Positions 26,750 through 37,090 of a DNA stretch of 64,000 nucleotides are shown piece after piece. The DNA is from PALSA-660 sp963726435 (GTDB lineage: Bacteria; Actinomycetota; Coriobacteriia; Anaerosomatales; PALSA-660), in NCBI GenBank assembly GCA_963726435.1, contig CAVSCJ010000004.1, forward strand, positions 62,001-126,000. Reading direction: 5' to 3'. Every line of letters starts with the position of its first letter. The first letter of the stretch is position 1. The position numbers and the translations under genes were made by a program. Below the pieces are notes generated by a model. It was given only the letters and a program-made list of their open reading frames with translations, made no database searches and was not told where the DNA came from.

Positions 26750-28468
26750 GTGGACGAGGCACTCATTCTCGGGCGGTACCGGCCCTTGGCCGAGCTCGGC
26801 GAGGGAGGCCACGGTGCCGTCGACTTGGCCTTCGACACGAAGATGGCGCGCCGGGTCGCCATCAAGCGGATCCCTCTGACCAGGCGCGGGATACAGATCC
26901 TCTCGAGCACGACGGGGCTTCGCGAAGCTCGCACCGCGGCGCTGCTGAACCACCCCAACATCGTCACGGTCTACGAGTGGGACACCGATGACGACGAGGC
27001 GTTCCTCATCATGGAGCACGTCGATGGAGCGTCACTGGCGGCGATGCTCGACCTCTACGCACCGTTCGACCTCGATGAGGCGGCCGCGGTCCTCGGCCCG
27101 GTCGCGGAAGCGATGGCCTTCGCGCACGACAACGGCGTGCTGCACCTCGACCTGAAGCCCGAGAACGTGCTGGTGACGCGGGACGGCCTGGTCAAGGTGG
27201 CCGACTTCGGCGTAGCGGCACTGACCAACGCCGCTGGCCAAGCTCTCTCTGCGGGCGGGACTCTCGGGTACATGCCACCCGAGCAATTGCGCGGCGAAGA
27301 CGTCGAGGCGCGAACGGATATCTGGGCGTTCGCCGCCCTGGCCTTCCAGGTCCTCACGGGCGCTATCCCGTTCGCTTCAGACTCGATCGAGGGCTCGCTG
27401 TTCAAGGCGGAGCAGACCGGCGTTCCCCTGCCGGGCGAGTTCGAACCGTCACTGCCCGCGGCGATCGATGGCATCCTCATGCGTGCCTTGGCGCCCGACG
27501 CGACCGATCGCCCGCCCGGCCTTCGTTCGCTCGCTTCGGAGTTGCTCGCCGAGCTCGGGGACCCCGTCACCGGCCGAGACAGCCTGCGCGCCTTCGCGGC
27601 GGAGATGACTCTCGACGAGGACACCGGCGAGGAGCCGTCCCTGCTGCGCCTCGGCGTCTGGGACCGGCTCGCCACGCGCGCGGGACTGGCCGAGCGGCTC
27701 GTCGTCGCGGTCGCAGCAGGGTGGCTGACCTCGGCGGGCATGGCCCCATTGGGATTCCCGTGGCTAGCGCAGGTCGCGGCCGTCACGATCGCGGCGGCGG
27801 CGGGCTACCTCTCTCCCTCGCTGGGCCTCGGAGCCGGCCTCGTCGTGCTGGCCGCCGGCGCGTTCCGCATCGGCCTGCCGCTCGGCTTCGGAGTCGCCCT
27901 ATTCGGCGCGCTGTGGTGGGTCGCGATGGGCCGCACGCGCCCGGGGCCGGCCTCCACGCCCGTCTTCGCCCCACTCGCCGGTGTGTTGCACGCCTCTCCC
28001 GCGCTCCCCGTGCTCGCCGGCTTCTTCATCGAGGGTGTCTGGGCGGCCGGCGCCGCGGCCGCGGCCGCCGGGCTGGTGATGGTGGCGGCCTCGGTGGTCA
28101 GCCGGGCCGGGGTCCTCGCAGACGTCGCTTGGCCGGCCCTGGTCGCCCCGCTATCCGCGCCCTGGCCTGGCGGCGGGATCACCACGTCCATCGCCCTGCG
28201 CGGCGCCGTCACCGTGCTCGCTTGGGGAATGGCCGGGATGCTCTCCGCCCTCGGAGCCCGTCTCGGCACGCGCCTCGGCGCGCTCGTTGGCGCGGCAGCG
28301 GCACTCGTGCTGTGCGCCGCAGCGCTGGGGCCCTGGATGACGGTCGGTTCACGGATGGCGCCGGCGGCTCTCCTGCAGATGGGCGTCGCCTCTATACTCG
28401 TCGTTGTCGTCGTGATCCTCGGGCCTCCGGTCCGGGCGGAAGACATGGGCAACCGGGACCTGGAGTGA
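26750..28468 (+). CDS. Membrane Ser/Thr protein kinase, non-RD type
   Basis: A 572-residue protein. Kinase domain about residues 8-270: glycine loop LGEGGHGAVDLAF, VAIK lysine, catalytic loop HLDLKPENVLV, DFGVAAL and GYMPPEQ. The usual Arg before the catalytic Asp is Leu (HLD), which makes it a non-RD kinase. The C-terminal half has roughly eight to ten membrane helices instead of an extracellular sensor such as PASTA. GTG 26750 follows GGGAGG; a longer frame from 26714 lacks support. It ends 4 bp before fhaA, so it is part of the FHA/PP2C/cell-wall operon. Confidence 0.88.
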   Translation: MDEALILGRYRPLAELGEGGHGAVDLAFDTKMARRVAIKRIPLTRRGIQILSSTTGLREARTAALLNHPNIVTVYEWDTDDDEAFLIMEHVDGASLAAMLDLYAPFDLDEAAAVLGPVAEAMAFAHDNGVLHLDLKPENVLVTRDGLVKVADFGVAALTNAAGQALSAGGTLGYMPPEQLRGEDVEARTDIWAFAALAFQVLTGAIPFASDSIEGSLFKAEQTGVPLPGEFEPSLPAAIDGILMRALAPDATDRPPGLRSLASELLAELGDPVTGRDSLRAFAAEMTLDEDTGEEPSLLRLGVWDRLATRAGLAERLVVAVAAGWLTSAGMAPLGFPWLAQVAAVTIAAAAGYLSPSLGLGAGLVVLAAGAFRIGLPLGFGVALFGALWWVAMGRTRPGPASTPVFAPLAGVLHASPALPVLAGFFIEGVWAAGAAAAAAGLVMVAASVVSRAGVLADVAWPALVAPLSAPWPGGGITTSIALRGAVTVLAWGMAGMLSALGARLGTRLGALVGAAAALVLCAAALGPWMTVGSRMAPAALLQMGVASILVVVVVILGPPVRAEDMGNRDLE

Positions 28469-28472
28469 GCAG

Positions 28473-29198
28473 ATGAGCATCCTCTCCGATTTCGAGGACC
28501 GCGTCGGGGGCGCTCTTGAGGGCGCTTTCGCCGGTCTCTTCCGCTCGCCGGTGCAGCCAGTCGAGATAGCCAAGACGCTGGGGCGCGCCATGGACGACGC
28601 CCGCACGATCGGGGTTGGCCGAGTGTACGCACCGCTGGGGTACACGGTCGCTCTATCGCCCCAGGATGCCGAGAACTTCGGACCGTTCACCGCCACGCTC
28701 GCCGGAGAGCTGGTCACCTACCTCACCGGCCGTGCGCGGGAGCGCAACTACCACCTGACGGGGACGCCGAAGGTGTCATTCGTCGTCCATGACGACCTTA
28801 GGCTCGGACGCTTCCGCGTCAGCGCGGAGCTGGCCGCGCCCGAAGACGAAGAGGCCGGGGCCGTGGAGTCGGAGGGTCCTTGGACAGACGGCGCCGTCAG
28901 CCCCGCAGACGACCTTGCGACCGTGACGGTCGGAGACCACGAGCACGACGTCGCGCTCCGCGGCCAGCGCGCCACGGTGGGACGTCTCGCCGACTGCACG
29001 ATCCGGCTGACCGACGCCAACGCCTCGCGCGAGCACGCGGTGTTCGTGCACGTCGGTGACGGCTGGGCGATCGAGGACCTCGACTCCACGAACGGAACGT
29101 TGGTCAACGGTGAGCCCGTCGCGCGCGCTCTGCTGAGAGACGGCGACGTGATCGAGATCGGCCTGACCAGACTGACCTTCCACGAGCCCGGACGGTGA
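28473..29198 (+). CDS. FhaA-like protein: DUF3662 domain plus FHA domain
   Basis: A 241-residue cytoplasmic protein. The N-terminal DUF3662 domain (about residues 1-115, VGGALEGAFAGLFRSPVQPV) is the signature of actinobacterial FhaA. After an acidic linker comes an FHA domain (about 150-238: TVGRLADCTIRLTDANASRE, LDSTNGTLVNG) that binds phosphothreonine. In mycobacteria the homologue binds phosphorylated PknB and the lipid II flippase MurJ, linking kinase signalling to wall synthesis. Gene order here matches that cluster. Confidence 0.92.
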   Translation: MSILSDFEDRVGGALEGAFAGLFRSPVQPVEIAKTLGRAMDDARTIGVGRVYAPLGYTVALSPQDAENFGPFTATLAGELVTYLTGRARERNYHLTGTPKVSFVVHDDLRLGRFRVSAELAAPEDEEAGAVESEGPWTDGAVSPADDLATVTVGDHEHDVALRGQRATVGRLADCTIRLTDANASREHAVFVHVGDGWAIEDLDSTNGTLVNGEPVARALLRDGDVIEIGLTRLTFHEPGR

Positions 29199-29201
29199 TC
29201 G

Positions 29202-29621
29202 GTGGTCGACCTCGCGCTGCTCTTCGGGCGCATCCTGCTGCTGGCGCTCCTGTACCTGTTCCTGTTCGCCTCGGTGCGCGCAGGGCTGGGGCTCATCAAG
29301 CAGGGCGATCAGGCACAGCCGCAGAGACCGCTGACGCTCGTGGTGGTGTCCGGTCCGCCCGAGCTGACCGGCATTCGCATCCCGCTAGATGAGCGAGTGC
29401 GAATAGGGCGCTCTCCGGAACTTGAGCTCGTCATCGCCGATGACTTCGTCTCGACCCTGCACGCACAGATCCGTCCGGCCCCGGGAGGGCCCGTGCTCGA
29501 AGACCTCGACTCCACCAACGGCACCCTTGTCGGCCGCCGTCGAGTGACACGTCCCGTGCCGCTGGCCGCCGGCGATGAGATCGAGGTCGGCCCGGTGAAG
29601 ATGAAGGTGTCGCGCGCATGA
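29202..29621 (+). CDS. FhaB/FipA-like membrane-anchored FHA protein
   Basis: A 139-residue protein with one N-terminal membrane helix (LFGRILLLALLYLFLFASV) and a C-terminal FHA domain with IGRSPELELVIADDFVSTLH and LDSTNGTLVGRRRV. It should recruit phosphorylated partners to the membrane during cell division. GTG 29202 starts 3 bp after fhaA; the stop overlaps the phosphatase start (ATGA). Part of the kinase-phosphatase-wall synthesis operon. Confidence 0.92.
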   Translation: MVDLALLFGRILLLALLYLFLFASVRAGLGLIKQGDQAQPQRPLTLVVVSGPPELTGIRIPLDERVRIGRSPELELVIADDFVSTLHAQIRPAPGGPVLEDLDSTNGTLVGRRRVTRPVPLAAGDEIEVGPVKMKVSRA

Positions 29622-30739
29622 GCACTGGCCGCATAGGCGGAGTCGGCGCGCTGACCGACCCGGGTTTGACGCGTCCGCAGAACGAGGACGCCCTCCTCGT
29701 GGAACCGCCGCTATACGCAGTGGCCGACGGCATGGGCGGGCACCGCGCCGGCGAGGTCGCCAGCAGGGTCGCGCTCGCCGAACTGCTCGCCAACGCGCCG
29801 CGCTCGGCTGATTCGAAGGCGCTCGCCCGCGCCGTGCGCGCGGCGAACCGTGCGGTCATCGAGTCGGCAGACAAGACGCGCACCCGCTCGGGCATGGGCA
29901 CCACGCTGACCACGGCGATGGTCGACGGCGCCCACATCGCGATAGCACACGTCGGCGACTCACGCGCCTACCTGCTCCACGAGGGGAAGCTCACGCGGAT
30001 CACGGAGGACCATTCGATGGTCGCCGACCTCGTACGCGAGGGCGTGCTGACCGAGGAGGACGCCCGCTTCCACCCGCAGCGCAGCGTGATCACGCGAGCT
30101 CTCGGGTCAGACCGTGAAATGGTGGCGGACCTCTACGACGTCGAAGCCATGGCCGGTGACCGCCTGCTGCTCACAACCGACGGCCTGACCGGGATGATCC
30201 CGGACGACTACGTCGCAGAGCTGCTGGCCGCGGAGCGCGAGCCCCAGGCAGCGGCGGCCAAACTCGTCGAAGCCGCGAACCGGGCAGGCGGATACGACAA
30301 CATCACTGTGATCGTCGTCGACATCGGAGACACTCCAGCGAGTGAGATCGCCCCCGCCCGCGGGTCGAAGGAGGCACGCCGGCGCGGCGCCGCTCCCCTG
30401 CTTTGGATCGTGGCCGCTTTGGCGCTCGTCATCGCAACCGGAGCGGGCGGCTGGTCGTACGCGCGCTCCCGCGCCTACATCATCGACCGCGGCGGCTACG
30501 TCGCCGTGTACCGGGGGATCCCCGGGGAGTTCGCAGGTATCGGCCTGAACTGGCTCGTTCAGTCGACCGATGTGCCTGTGGACGAGCTGGACCCGCAGAT
30601 CCGCGCGCGCCTGGAGGAAGGCATACCCTTCGGCAAGTTGCCCGACGCGCTCGACCGCGTGGAGGAGTTGCGCGCGTCCGCCGTGCCGACCTCACCGGCC
30701 TCACCGAGCCTGACCTCCACCGCGACGCCGGGAACGTAG
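29618..30739 (+). CDS. PP2C-type Ser/Thr phosphatase, PstP-like
   Basis: Reverses kinase signalling by dephosphorylating Ser/Thr kinases and FHA targets. The 373-residue protein has the catalytic PP2C domain (residues 1-240) with NEDALLV, VADGMGGHRAGEVAS, GTTLTTAM, IAHVGDSRAYLL, LLLTTDGLTGMI and GGYDNITVIVV, giving all metal aspartates. One membrane helix follows (LLWIVAALALVIATGAGGWSY) and then an extracellular domain of about 100 residues beginning AYIIDRGGYVAVYRGIPG. ATG 29618 overlaps the fhaB stop. Confidence 0.93.
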   Translation: MSTGRIGGVGALTDPGLTRPQNEDALLVEPPLYAVADGMGGHRAGEVASRVALAELLANAPRSADSKALARAVRAANRAVIESADKTRTRSGMGTTLTTAMVDGAHIAIAHVGDSRAYLLHEGKLTRITEDHSMVADLVREGVLTEEDARFHPQRSVITRALGSDREMVADLYDVEAMAGDRLLLTTDGLTGMIPDDYVAELLAAEREPQAAAAKLVEAANRAGGYDNITVIVVDIGDTPASEIAPARGSKEARRRGAAPLLWIVAALALVIATGAGGWSYARSRAYIIDRGGYVAVYRGIPGEFAGIGLNWLVQSTDVPVDELDPQIRARLEEGIPFGKLPDALDRVEELRASAVPTSPASPSLTSTATPGT

Positions 30740-30741
30740 GG

Positions 30742-33496
30742 ATGGCCGGGGCGGTGAGGTCGCGCCGCACTATCGAGCTGATGCTCTTGCTCGCCGCGAC
30801 CCTGCCGGTGCTGCTGGTCTTCGCTCTCGCCGCCGGCGCCGCGCGAGGGGCTCTCGCACCCTCCGACTTCCTGACTCCCGCGATCCTGCTCCTAGCCTTC
30901 GGCGCAGCGCATCTGGCGGTCAGAAGGTTCGCGCCCGGCGCGGACCCGGTGCTGCTGCCGGTCACCGCGCTCCTGTCGGGAGTCGGGCTCGCGATGGTCA
31001 CGCGCCTCGACCCGTCGCTCGCCGGCTCACAGACGATCTGGCTGCTCGCAGGCGTCGCCGTGCTGTGCGCTGCTCTCGCCTTCATCCCGTCGCTCGAGAC
31101 GCTCGCCCGGTACAAGTACACGATCATGCTCGCCGCGCTGGTGCTCCTGCTCGCGCCCGCGCTGATCGGCACCGAGATCAACGGGGCCAAGCTCTGGCTG
31201 CGCATCGGGTCGCTCAGCTTCCAGCCGGCGGAGCTCGCGAAGATCCTCCTCGTGGTGTTCCTCGCGGCCTATCTGGCGGAGTTCCGCGAGGTTCTGTCCG
31301 TCTCCACGCGGAAGTTCGCGGGTCTGCACCTGCCGAGGGCGCGACACCTCGGGCCGCTGCTTCTGATGTGGGCGGTCTCGCTGGTCGTGCTGGTCGCCGA
31401 GAAGGACCTGGGGTCGTCGCTGCTGTTCTTCGGGATCTTCTTGGTGATGGTCACGGTGGGGACGGGCCGCTGGTCCTACGCCGTCGTCGGGACGCTGCTG
31501 TTCGCCCTCGGCGCGACGGCTGCCTTCTTCGCGTTCGCGCACGTGCGCGTGCGCATCGACGTGTGGCTTCACCCCTTCGCCGACGCTGCGGGCCGGGGAT
31601 ACCAGGTGGTGCAGTCCCTGTTCGCGTTCGCCGCGGGAGGGATGACCGGCGTGGGGCCTGGACGCGGACTGCCGACACGCATCCCGTTCGTCGCGACCGA
31701 CTTCATCTTCGCGGCCATCGGCGAGGAGTTGGGGCTGCTCGGCGGCGTCGCCATCATCACCGCCTACCTGGTCTTCTGCCTCCGCGGCCTGGCCACCGCC
31801 GTCCGGGCGCGGTCGGACATGGCGTCCCTGACGGCCGCCGGCCTGGTCGCGGCACTGGGCTTGCAGACCTTCGTGATAGTCGGCGGGGTCACCCGGCTCA
31901 TCCCGCTGACGGGGATCACGCTCCCCTTCGTGTCCTACGGCGGCTCGTCGATCGTGTCGAACTTCCTGCTGCTCGGCTTGCTCATGCGAGCCGGCGACGA
32001 CACGCCCGCGGACGGTTCGGAGGTGGTCGCCAGCGGGCAGACGGGCGCGCTGGGACGCCTCGCGCTCTCCCGGCGGCTCGTCGGGGTCGCTTGGCTGGTC
32101 TCGGTGCTGACTGCCGCCCTCGTGATCAATCTGACGTGGCTGCAGGTGGTCGACGCGCAGGCGCTCAACAACGACACCCGCAACTCCCGCAACCTGGCCA
32201 AGGAGGCACGAGCCGAGCGCGGGGCGATCCTCACCACCGATGGCAAGGTCCTCGCGCGCTCGGTGCGGCAGCCGAGCGGGTTCTTCGAGCGGACGTACCC
32301 GGCCGGGCGGCTCGCGGCGCACGTGACCGGCTACTACTCGGTCAGGTACGGGAGGAGCGGCATCGAGGCGGCACTCAACGACGTGCTGGCCGGTCACCGC
32401 GACTTCGCGAGCTTCCAGGACCTGATGGACGACGCGCTGGGGCGCGCCGTGCCGGGCAACGACGTCGTTCTCACGATCGACAGCCGGATACAGAAGGCCG
32501 CCGAGAAGGCCTTGACGGGGCACCGCGGCGCGGTCGTCGCGATCGACCCGAGGACGGGCGCCGTGCTGGCGATGGCGTCCTCCCCCTCCTTCACGCCTCA
32601 GGATGTCGACGCCGACTGGGCCACCCTATCGAAGGATCCGGCTTCCCCCTTGGTGGACCGCGCCATATCGAGCGTCTACCCGCCCGGCTCCACCTTCAAG
32701 GTCGTCACTCTCACGAAGGTGCTCTCCAGCGACATCGCCACGCCCGGGACCGTGCTGCCCGCGCCCGCTGTGCTGTCGATAGGCGGCGGCAAGGTCACCA
32801 ACTTCGAGGGCGCCGGCTATGGCTCGGCCACGCTGAGGCAGGCGACTCTCTCCTCGATCAACACCGTCTTCGCCTACCTCGGAGACAAGCTGGGGCCGCA
32901 GCGGCTGGTGGAGCAGGCGCGGGCCTTCGGCTTCGACTCGTCTCCCCCGCTCGAGCTCCCCGTGGCGCCCTCGCTCATGGCCGCTCCGGAGGCGATGACC
33001 AGATGGGAGACGGCCTGGGCGGCCGACGGCCAGCCGGTCGGGTCGCACGCCGTGAACGGGCCCGTGACCACTGCTCTGCAGATGGCGATGGTGGCCTCGG
33101 GCATCGCCAACGACGGGGTCGTGATGCGGCCCTACCTCGTCGACCACACCGCCGATGCCGCCGGAGGGACGATCGCCGCCGCGAGCCCTCGCGCTCTGAG
33201 CACGGCCACGGACCCGGTCACGGCGGCCGCGGTGAGCGAACCTGATGGTCGGTGTGGTCGATTCCGGCTCCGGCACGCGGGCCGGCATACCGGGCATCAA
33301 GATCGCCGGGAAGACGGGCACGGCCGAGGTCGGGAAGGGACAGGTCTCCGACGCCTGGTTCATAGCGTTCGGACCCGCAAGCAAGGGATCGACGCCTCGC
33401 ATCGCGGTGGCGATCGTCCTCGAGAACGCCGGCGTGGGCGGCCGGGTTGCCGCTCCACTGGCGCGTCTCGTGCTCGAAGCAGCACTGGGACGGTAG
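30742..33496 (+). CDS. Fused SEDS glycosyltransferase (RodA/FtsW) and class B penicillin-binding protein
   Basis: One frame encodes two peptidoglycan polymerisation partners normally made separately. Residues about 1-420 are a SEDS protein (about ten helices; NGAKLWLRIGSLSFQPAELA, AEKDLGSSLLFFGIF, AAIGEELGLLGGVAIITAYL, LPFVSYGGSSIVSNF). Without a stop or obvious restart it continues through a membrane helix (VGVAWLVSVLTAALVINLTW) into a PbpA-like transpeptidase with SxxK serine in YPPGSTFKVV, SIN in SSINTVFAYLG and KTGTAEVG. The frame breaks near 33241, where GAACCTG should read GAACTG. The normal actinobacterial order is rodA then pbpA, so this is fusion in place. The stop is 106 bp before pknB. 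Confidence 0.88.
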
Positions 33497-33602
33497 GACA
33501 CGGCGAAGGGTCGGGCACGGTCTGTCAGCACAGCGGTGCGGTAGAATCTATCGGATAGCCGGCGTTCGTCATGCGCCGAGCGAAACTCACGGGAGCACCC
33601 AC

Positions 33603-35424
33603 GTGGAAGACATGGTCTTCGGTCGCAGGTACCGGGTCACCGAGCGCATCGGCACCGGCGGGATGGCCGATGTCTACAAGGCCGTCGACGAGACTCTCGG
33701 CCGCACCGTCGCGGTCAAGGTCATGCACACTCGCTACGCCGACGATCCCGACTTCGTGCAGCGGTTCCGGCATGAGGCCTCGGCGGCCGCCAACCTGTCG
33801 CACCCTTCGATAGTCAACATCTACGACTACGGGGTCGGAAGACAGCACCTACTACATCGTCATGGAGCTCGTGCGCGGCACCGACCTGAAGGCGGTCGTC
33901 AAGGAGCAAGGCGCGCTCGACCCGGTCAAGGTCGCCGAGTACGGCGCGCAGGTCTGCGCCGCGCTGACGGTCGCGCACGGCTACGGGATCATCCACCGGG
34001 ATATCAAGCCCCAGAACATCGTCCTCACGCCCGCCGGCACGATAAAGGTCATGGACTTCGGGATCGCGCGGGCAGTCGACTCGGACTCCACACAGACGGG
34101 CTCCGTTCTCGGCACCGCGCAGTACGTCTCGCCCGAGCAGGCACAGGGCCGCAAGCTCGGACCGGAGAGCGACCTCTACTCACTGGGAGTCGTGCTCTAC
34201 GAGCTGTCCACGGGCAGACTCCCGTTCGAAGGGGATACGCCTGTCTCCGTCGCCCTCAAGCACGTGAACGACGAGGCTCCCGCGCCGCGCACGATCAACC
34301 CCCGCATCCCGCCCGCGCTCGAGGCGGTCATCACCAAGGCGATGCAGAAGGACCCTTCCCGTCGCTACCGTTCCGCCGACGAGATGCGCGACGACCTGCA
34401 GCGCGTCGTCGCCGGACGGGCGGTCTCGGCACAGCCGAGGGTGGACGACACCACCGTTATGCCGGTCGTCGAGCGCAGCGCGGGCGAGCCGCAGATCACG
34501 CGTGATCAGACTCGGCACGAGACGAACCCCTGGATCTGGGTCGGCATCGTTGCGCTCGTCCTGCTGCTGGGCGCGGGCGTCGCCTGGGCATCGGGGCTGA
34601 TCGGGGCCACCCTGCGGGTGCCCGACACCACGGGGATGAGCGTCGTAGACGCGCGCAACACTCTGATCGACTTGGGCTTGGCCGTGGGCCAGGAACAGTC
34701 CCGCCCGGACCCCACTGTCCCCAAGGACGCGGTGATCTCGAGCGATCCTCCCGCGGGCACGGTGGTGGACAAGGGCCAGGCCATCGATCTCGTCCTCAGT
34801 TCCGGACCCGAGATGATGGTCGTGCCGGACGTCGTCGGATCGGGTGAGTCCAGTGCGGTCGTCGCACTCCAGGACGCCGGCTTCCAGGTCGATCCGCTGT
34901 ACACGCGCGAGTTCAACTCGAAGTACAAGGCCGGCATCGTCTTCAACACCGACCCCCCGGTGCGCTCAGAGGCCGCCAAGGGCGCCAAGGTGCACCTGTG
35001 GATCTCGAAGGGCACCGAGATGGCCGCGGTCCCGTTCGTGGGCGACCTGACGCAGGCCGACGCGACCACGGAGCTCAACGCTCAGGGATTCGTCGTGAAG
35101 GTGGTCCCAAAGGCCGACAGCGTCGTCGCGAAGGGCTCGGTCATCGACCAGAAGCCCGCGGGCGGTCAGCAAGCCGCGAAGGGCAGTCAGGTCACGATCT
35201 ACGTCTCGACCGGGCCGGAGCAGGTGACCGTCCCGCCGCTGGTGGGCCTGATGCAGGCGGAGGCGGTGGCCAAGATCCAGGCACTGGGACTCGACGAGAG
35301 CATCCAGTTCGTCGTCAACGCCGACCCGACCACGACCGGGAAGGTCCAGAATCAGGCCCCCGAAGCCGGGCAGAAGGTTCTCAAGGGCGCCACCGTGACG
35401 ATCTGGGTCAACCAACTGCCGTAG
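33603..35424 (+). CDS. pknB: PknB-like Ser/Thr kinase with four PASTA domains, frameshifted in this sequence
   Basis: Master kinase of cell growth that senses muropeptides or lipid II through PASTA domains. The cytoplasmic kinase has IGTGGMADVYKAVD, HRDIKPQNIVL, MDFGIARA and GTAQYVSPEQ. A membrane helix (PWIWVGIVALVLLLGAGVAW) is followed by four PASTA repeats of about 68 residues each, ending WVNQLP. The frame breaks near 33837; YDYGV continues as EDSTYYIVMELV if one G is removed. GTG 33603 is taken as start (GGGAG upstream); ATG 33612 is an alternative. It closes the fha-pstP-rodA/pbpA cluster. Confidence 0.93.
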
Positions 35425-35458
35425 GAGCCACTCTCGGGCGATCCCGCGGACCGGCCGA

Positions 35459-36082
35459 CTACCCGGTCGCGAGCAGCCGCATCACGTCGTCGTCGCTGAG
35501 CTGCGGGAAGTAGCCGTAGAAGGCGCCGACCGCGCCGAATCCGCGCGGGTTCTGGAGGTACACGACCTCGTCGGCATCCGCTGCAAGCGCCGCGGCCGCG
35601 TCGGGGGCCATCACCGGCGCCGCTATCACCGTGCGTGCCGCTCCGCGCCCCTTGAGCCAACGCAGCGCCGCGGTCGCAGTCAAGCCGGTGGCGATCCCGT
35701 CGTCGACCACGATGATGGTGCGGTCCGCGATCTCGAGCGGGCCGCGGCCCCGACGATAGGCCTCCGCTCGGCGCACGGCCTCTTCGTGCTCGGGTATCGC
35801 CGCGCGTTCGAGCCAGGAGCGGGACACTCCCGCGCCGGGGTTCTCGTGCACCATCCCGTCCAGGTCGACCGCTCCCGCGGCGAACTCGGGAGCACCCGGC
35901 GCTCCGACCTTGCGGACGACCACCACGTCCAGGGGCGCTCCCAGACGGTCGGCCACCTCGCGCGCGACCTCCACGCCTCCGCGGGGAACTCCGAGGACGG
36001 TCACGTCGTCGCGCCCGCCGTACCCGCGTCGCTCAAGCTCCGCCGCGAGCTCCCGGCCCGCCTCAACGCGATCACTCCACAT
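35459..36082 (-). CDS. Phosphoribosyltransferase-domain protein
   Basis: A 207-residue type I phosphoribosyltransferase fold. The PRPP loop is IIVVDDGIATGLTATAALRW and the N-terminal segment TVLGVPRGGVEVAREVADRL is typical of the stand-alone PRTase family found in many actinobacteria. The substrate base is unknown. It lies 12 bp after arsR on the same strand and may be read from the same promoter, though no link to arsenic is known. Convergent with pknB. Confidence 0.85.
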   Translation of the reverse strand: MWSDRVEAGRELAAELERRGYGGRDDVTVLGVPRGGVEVAREVADRLGAPLDVVVVRKVGAPGAPEFAAGAVDLDGMVHENPGAGVSRSWLERAAIPEHEEAVRRAEAYRRGRGPLEIADRTIIVVDDGIATGLTATAALRWLKGRGAARTVIAAPVMAPDAAAALAADADEVVYLQNPRGFGAVGAFYGYFPQLSDDDVMRLLATG

Positions 36083-36094
36083 GTCCGATCACCC

Positions 36095-36466
36095 CTATAG
36101 CGAAGTCAGCTCTCCCGCCACCCGGGTCAGCGCGTCCCGTTCGAGCCGGTAGTAGACCCATAGGCCGCGCTTCGTCGCGCTCACAAGCCCTGCCGCAACG
36201 AGTGCCGCCATGTGGTGCGAGATGGTCGAGGGAGCCAGGCCCACCGCGTCGGAGAGCGCACAAGCGCAGACCACGTCAGGACAGCACTGCCCGTCGGCCG
36301 ACGTGTTCGCGCCGATGATGCGCAGGAGCGCCCGGCGGGGCTCGGACGCGAGCGCCTTGAAGGCCGCTTCGAGCGAGGCGTCATCCTGCGTCGCGCCCGC
36401 GAGCGCGGGCGCGCACCCGCACGCGATGAGGTCGCTCTCTCGCACGCGCTCTTCCGTGTCGCTCAC
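36095..36466 (-). CDS. ArsR-family repressor with CXC metal site; candidate regulator of hgcAB
   Basis: A 123-residue winged-helix regulator. The DNA-recognition region is LAPSTISHHMAALVAAGLVS. The segment DVVCACALSDAVG matches the ELCVCDL metal motif of classical arsenite-sensing ArsR, and extra cysteines lie at the N-terminus (IACGCAP) and before the site (GQCCPD). The GTG start (36464-36466) overlaps the stop of the flavin reductase gene. The operon promoter carries a TTCGAC-N4-GTCGAA operator shared with hgcA, so autoregulation and control of hgcAB are inferred. The inducer could be As(III), Sb(III) or another thiophilic metal. Confidence 0.9.
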   Translation of the reverse strand: MSDTEERVRESDLIACGCAPALAGATQDDASLEAAFKALASEPRRALLRIIGANTSADGQCCPDVVCACALSDAVGLAPSTISHHMAALVAAGLVSATKRGLWVYYRLERDALTRVAGELTSL

Positions 36467-37041
36467 GACTGCTCCTTAAGCGGCACGCCGATCGTGTACG
36501 CATCGGCGACCTTCGGGCCCAGCCCACGGTACTCCTGCGTCCCCGGGATGTAGACGAGCGGGTCGAGCAGACCCACGTCCACCTTCGTGCCATCCGGCGT
36601 GAGTATCCCCTCGTCGGCATGCGTTTCCACTATCTCGCCCATGACCAGACGGTACTCGCCCATAGGGTGGATCTCGACCACGCGGCATTCCACGTTGAAT
36701 GGGCATTCGGCCACCAAAGGCGACGATACGATCGAGGCCGGCTCGGCCGTCAGCCCCGCGACCGCGAACTTGTCCATCTCACGCCCCGAGACGATGCCGC
36801 AGAAGTCGACGGCCGCCTCCATCCCTACGCGCGGGATGTTGACGGTGAACTCCCCGCTCGCCTCGATCAGCCGCAGGGTGTTGCGCGTCGAGCGGATCGC
36901 GACGCCGATGGTCGGCGGCGTGCCGGAGACCATGCCTATCCACGCGGCCGTGAACAGCCCGCGCTCCTCCCCGTGCGCCGCGGCGATCAGGACAGCCGGC
37001 ATCGGGTAGAGCAGCGGCTTGGCGGACAGTCGCTTCTTCAT
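36463..37041 (-). CDS. Flavin reductase-like (flavoredoxin) FMN-binding protein
   Basis: A 192-residue split-barrel flavoprotein. Family features are the N-terminal KPLLYPMPAVLIAAAHG, FTAAWIGMVSGTPPTIGVAI, GEFTVNIP and VECRVVEIHPMGEYRLVMGE. Such proteins bind FMN and act in anaerobic electron transfer or flavin reduction. ATG 37039-37041 is chosen because the barrel starts there; a longer frame reaching 37113 would run through the operator. It is the first gene of an operon with arsR, reminiscent of flavoproteins placed next to metalloid regulators. Direct role in metalloid or mercury redox is conjecture. Confidence 0.88.
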   Translation of the reverse strand: MKKRLSAKPLLYPMPAVLIAAAHGEERGLFTAAWIGMVSGTPPTIGVAIRSTRNTLRLIEASGEFTVNIPRVGMEAAVDFCGIVSGREMDKFAVAGLTAEPASIVSSPLVAECPFNVECRVVEIHPMGEYRLVMGEIVETHADEGILTPDGTKVDVGLLDPLVYIPGTQEYRGLGPKVADAYTIGVPLKEQS

Positions 37042-37090
37042 GCTCACATCCTTACGCGACGCGTGGTCGTCGTCTGTCCGGCCAACAGTA

